A stretch of 64,000 bases of DNA from Synechococcus sp. MU1617. Its GTDB lineage: Bacteria > Cyanobacteriota > Cyanobacteriia > PCC-6307 > Cyanobiaceae. Made by a program: the position numbers and the translations under genes. The notes below the pieces were generated by a model. It was not told the origin of the DNA and did not search any database. It saw only the letters and a list, made by a program, of their open reading frames with translations. Below are positions 61,678-64,000 of the stretch, one piece after another (the first letter of the stretch is position 1; each line of letters opens with the position of its first letter). The stretch spans positions 620,001 through 684,000 of the forward strand of contig NZ_VTLB01000001.1 in the NCBI RefSeq assembly GCF_020514235.1. Direction: 5' to 3'.

Positions 61678-62988
61678 TTGGTGTTTGCAGGCCCAGGGGC
61701 AGGCAAAACCCTCGGGGCCTTGCTGGGATTCCGGGCCATGCGCGATCAAGGCCGGCTGGACCATTTCGTGGTCTTTTGCCACCGAACCTCAATCCTCAAC
61801 CAGTGGAAAACCGCCGCGGCGCGTCTTGACTTGCGGCTGGAGGAGTGGCCCTGCCCGCCGGAGCAAAGCCAGGGAGCCGATGGTTTGTTGGTGACCTATC
61901 AGGGTGCCGGTCGCCAGCGTGAGGCTCTGGGGGCACGGCTCGCGCAATGGGACCTGAGCGCCTGCATGGCGATCGCCGATGAGGCCCACCATCTCGGCGT
62001 TGATCCCGACGAGCCGGACGCCACCGCCTGGGGGCAGACCTTTCTGGAGATCACCAGCAGCGTGCGGCTGCGCCTGGGGCTCACGGGCACCCCCTTTCGT
62101 GCCGACAACCTGGCGTTCTGCGCCGCCCGGCGCATGCGCGTGCGGCTGGATGACGGTGGGTGGGTTGAGCAAATCCGTCCGGACCTCTGCGTTGAACCCA
62201 GGGACTTGATCGCCGCAGGGGATGTGCGCCCCCTGGAGTTCCGCTTTCAGGACGGCTGGGTGGAACACAGCCGCGAAGGACAACCCGACCGCGACGTTTC
62301 GCCCCTATCGGCTGAACAACGGGAAAGCTGGCGCGCGCGCAACCTGCGTCGCGCCATCCGCCTGGCCGACAGCAGCAGCATTGGCCAGCAGGTTCTGCTG
62401 CGCGCCCAGCAGAAGCTGAATCAGTTGCGCGAGCGGCAGCCGCAGGCTGCTGGCCTTGTGATCGCCCGCGACATCAGCCACGCCGAGGCCATCAGCCGAG
62501 TGTTGATTGACGACGGCAACCGGGTGGAGTTGATCCATTCCCAGAGCCCCCAAGCAACGGAACGCTTGAACGCCTTCCAAAGCGGTAACGCCGATTGGCT
62601 GGTGAGCATCGATATGTGCGCGGAAGGTTTTGATGCACCACGCCTGCGGGTGGTGGCCTACCTGACCACCGTGGTGACCCGAAGCCGTTTTGTGCAGGGC
62701 ATCACCCGAGCCGTGCGGATGACCCCCGAACTGGCCGCCCGCGAAGCCATTCCCAGGGAAGCCTCCTTCGTCTTTGCTCCAGCGGACCCACTGCTGATGG
62801 ACTACGCCCGCTCATGGTCGGTGGCCGAGCCCTATGTGCTTCGCCCTCTTGAGCAGGAGGCCGAGGACGAGCAGCCGGGGGTTGGAGCCTGGCGCGGACC
62901 AAGCCTTCCCCTGGAAGCGGTGGAGGACGGAGCCGGCGCTGTCATCCGGCTGAAAACGCCGGAATTGCCCGCTTTTTTGCAGCACTGA
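61678..62988 (+). CDS. Superfamily II DEAD/DEAH-type helicase
   Basis: 436 residues from TTG as listed. Motif I is FAGPGAGKTLGALL, motif II IADEAHHLG (DEAH), motif III LGLTGTPFRADN, and C-terminal motifs are SIDMCAEGFDAPRLRVV and RFVQGITRAVRMTP (motif VI with Arg finger). A remote DNA or RNA helicase or translocase is indicated; no nuclease or methylase partner is adjacent. The frame is open another 65 codons upstream and encodes a Q-motif-like RQWQQQLIQLLRRRLELGG before Walker A, without ATG, GTG or TTG, so the true start lies upstream and uses a non-standard codon or is lost. Confidence 0.83.
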   Translation: MVFAGPGAGKTLGALLGFRAMRDQGRLDHFVVFCHRTSILNQWKTAAARLDLRLEEWPCPPEQSQGADGLLVTYQGAGRQREALGARLAQWDLSACMAIADEAHHLGVDPDEPDATAWGQTFLEITSSVRLRLGLTGTPFRADNLAFCAARRMRVRLDDGGWVEQIRPDLCVEPRDLIAAGDVRPLEFRFQDGWVEHSREGQPDRDVSPLSAEQRESWRARNLRRAIRLADSSSIGQQVLLRAQQKLNQLRERQPQAAGLVIARDISHAEAISRVLIDDGNRVELIHSQSPQATERLNAFQSGNADWLVSIDMCAEGFDAPRLRVVAYLTTVVTRSRFVQGITRAVRMTPELAAREAIPREASFVFAPADPLLMDYARSWSVAEPYVLRPLEQEAEDEQPGVGAWRGPSLPLEAVEDGAGAVIRLKTPELPAFLQH

Positions 62989-63084
62989 GCACAGCATTGG
63001 CCAGAGGAAAATGCGAATTTGTGCAAATGGACGGCCGAATGGGGCCCCCGATCCGCCAACCTGATCAACATCGAGGAGACAATC

Positions 63085-63333
63085 ATGGATGCTGCAATGG
63101 AACGCCGGATCGTCGTTGCAACGGGCTGGGCATCCACTCGCATCGCAGTGCTGGACAAGGAAGAGCGCTATGAAGACAGTTATGCGATAACGCAAGAATT
63201 CTGCGAATGGATCACATGCATTGGCGAAAACGTGGAGATGCTTGAGGCCAATGTTTTGGCAGTTCCGCGCAACCCAAGCAAACGACGCCCGATTCACGAC
63301 CCCACATCGAACGACTCACAAGTTGAAATCTGA
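63085..63333 (+). CDS. Small hypothetical protein
   Basis: 82 residues, MDAAMERRIVVATGWASTRI. The start is set by a good ribosome site, GAGGAG, six bases before the ATG; a TTG 22 codons upstream has none. Mixed alpha/beta, with two Cys in EFCEWITCIGENVEML and a basic tail NPSKRRP. No family recognised. Confidence 0.6.
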   Translation: MDAAMERRIVVATGWASTRIAVLDKEERYEDSYAITQEFCEWITCIGENVEMLEANVLAVPRNPSKRRPIHDPTSNDSQVEI

Positions 63334-63439
63334 ATCTTTTCTTAAATTCTTCTGAATCGCATTCATTCGTCTTCAAGCCTTTTCTCGCGCAGGCTCCGGC
63401 AGGGCTTTAGATTTAACTCATAGTCAGTTCGCTTAAGCG

Positions 63440-64000
63440 GTGGGTCAAGCCGGTACGGATCGCATCGAAAATCTGGTCATCGTTGGCTCAGGACCAGCCG
63501 GTTACACAGCTGCCATCTACGCAGCACGGGCCAACCTGCAACCACTGCTAATCACTGGATTTCAACGCGGCGGCATCCCTGGCGGCCAGTTGATGACCAC
63601 CACCCATGTTGAAAATTTTCCGGGCTTCCCTGATGGTGTGCTCGGGCCCGATCTGATGGACTTGATGAAGTCCCAGGCGGTGCGGTGGGGCACCCACCTG
63701 CTGGAAGCAGATGCCGACGGCATTGATCTCAGCGCCAGGCCCTATCGCATTGAGGTCGAAGGTCAGACCATCCGCACCCACGCCCTGGTGATTGCCACCG
63801 GAGCCAGTGCCAACCGCCTCCAACTTCCCTCGGAAGAAACCTTCTGGAGCAAGGGCATCAGCGCCTGCGCGATCTGTGACGGCGCCACACCGCAGTTCCG
63901 TAACGAGGAACTCGCCGTGGTGGGCGGCGGCGACTCCGCCTGTGAAGAGGCGGTGTACTTGACCAAATACGGAAGCCATGTGCATCTGGTGGTGCGCTCC
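63440..64000 (+). CDS. trxB: Thioredoxin reductase, 5' part
   Basis: The first 187 codons, cut by the window edge; start GTG. FAD site [37 protein letters not shown], active-site disulfide [13 protein letters not shown] (CxxC) and the NADPH site [19 protein letters not shown]. It uses NADPH to reduce thioredoxin (trxA is earlier in this window). Cyanobacterial homologues sometimes carry a C-terminal thioredoxin domain, which cannot be checked here. Confidence 0.95.
   Translation, partial: MGQAGTDRIENLVIVGSGPAGYTAAIYAARANLQPLLITGFQRGGIPGGQLMTTTHVENFPGFPDGVLGPDLMDLMKSQAVRWGTHLLEADADGIDLSARPYRIEVEGQTIRTHALVIATGASANRLQLPSEETFWSKGISACAICDGATPQFRNEELAVVGGGDSACEEAVYLTKYGSHVHLVVRS

Overview
The window is chromosomal DNA of a marine picocyanobacterium of the Synechococcus/Parasynechococcus type. 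The evidence is photosynthesis and pigment genes (petG, a CytM-like cytochrome, chlI, the lycopene cyclase crtL, and the start of a crtE-like prenyl synthase), the cyanobacterial sRNA Yfr1 between guaB3 and trxA, cyanobacterium-specific families (CAAD, DUF3370, DUF1400), a high-GC background, and very compact genes with many 1-4 base overlaps. No rRNA, tRNA, CRISPR array, insertion sequence, integrase or attachment site was recognised, and no gene-free stretch exceeds about 225 bases.

Layout. 1-9661: isoprenoid, folate and leucine metabolism (crtE fragment, folD, leuA) mixed with a PgpH-like HD phosphohydrolase, an RluA-type pseudouridine synthase, a secreted HExxH protein and several small conserved proteins. 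9771-11366: a GH57 glucan-branching-type enzyme. 11460-22106: an A+T-richer accessory block holding one giant type V autotransporter that is split by a single in-frame TGA. 22310-36612: core genes crtL, gyrA, a CAAD protein, guaB3, Yfr1, trxA, hisH, rsmD, petG, cytM-like, a TrmJ-type methyltransferase, a class A beta-lactamase-fold protein, DUF3370, chlI, ruvC, 5-formyl-THF cyclo-ligase and sufE. 36688-47419: homoserine dehydrogenase, two components of a peptide-type ABC importer, a DUF1400 hydrolase, an MFS exporter, a sulfotransferase-like protein, ychF and an RND/HlyD adaptor. 47444-57663: polA, cysS, an NSS sodium symporter, dxr, a thioredoxin-like ferredoxin, a FAD2-like desaturase and a YheT-type hydrolase. 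57663-60519: the three-gene proton-translocating transhydrogenase pntA1-pntA2-pntB. 60645-64000: two small unknown proteins, a superfamily II helicase with a missing start codon, another small unknown, and the 5' part of trxB.

How the genes fit together. Isoprenoid and carotenoid synthesis is represented by dxr (MEP pathway entry), crtE and crtL. Tetrapyrrole and electron transport functions are chlI, petG and the cytochrome. One-carbon metabolism has folD and formyl-THF cyclo-ligase. Redox supply has pntAB, trxA and trxB. Genome maintenance has gyrA, polA and ruvC. The main non-core feature is the autotransporter: its N-terminal piece (signal peptide plus start of passenger) and C-terminal piece (rest of passenger plus beta-barrel) are in the same frame with only one stop between them, the passenger carries about 2.5 tandem copies of a roughly 585-residue module, and its 16 cysteines outside the signal peptide fall into eight close pairs.
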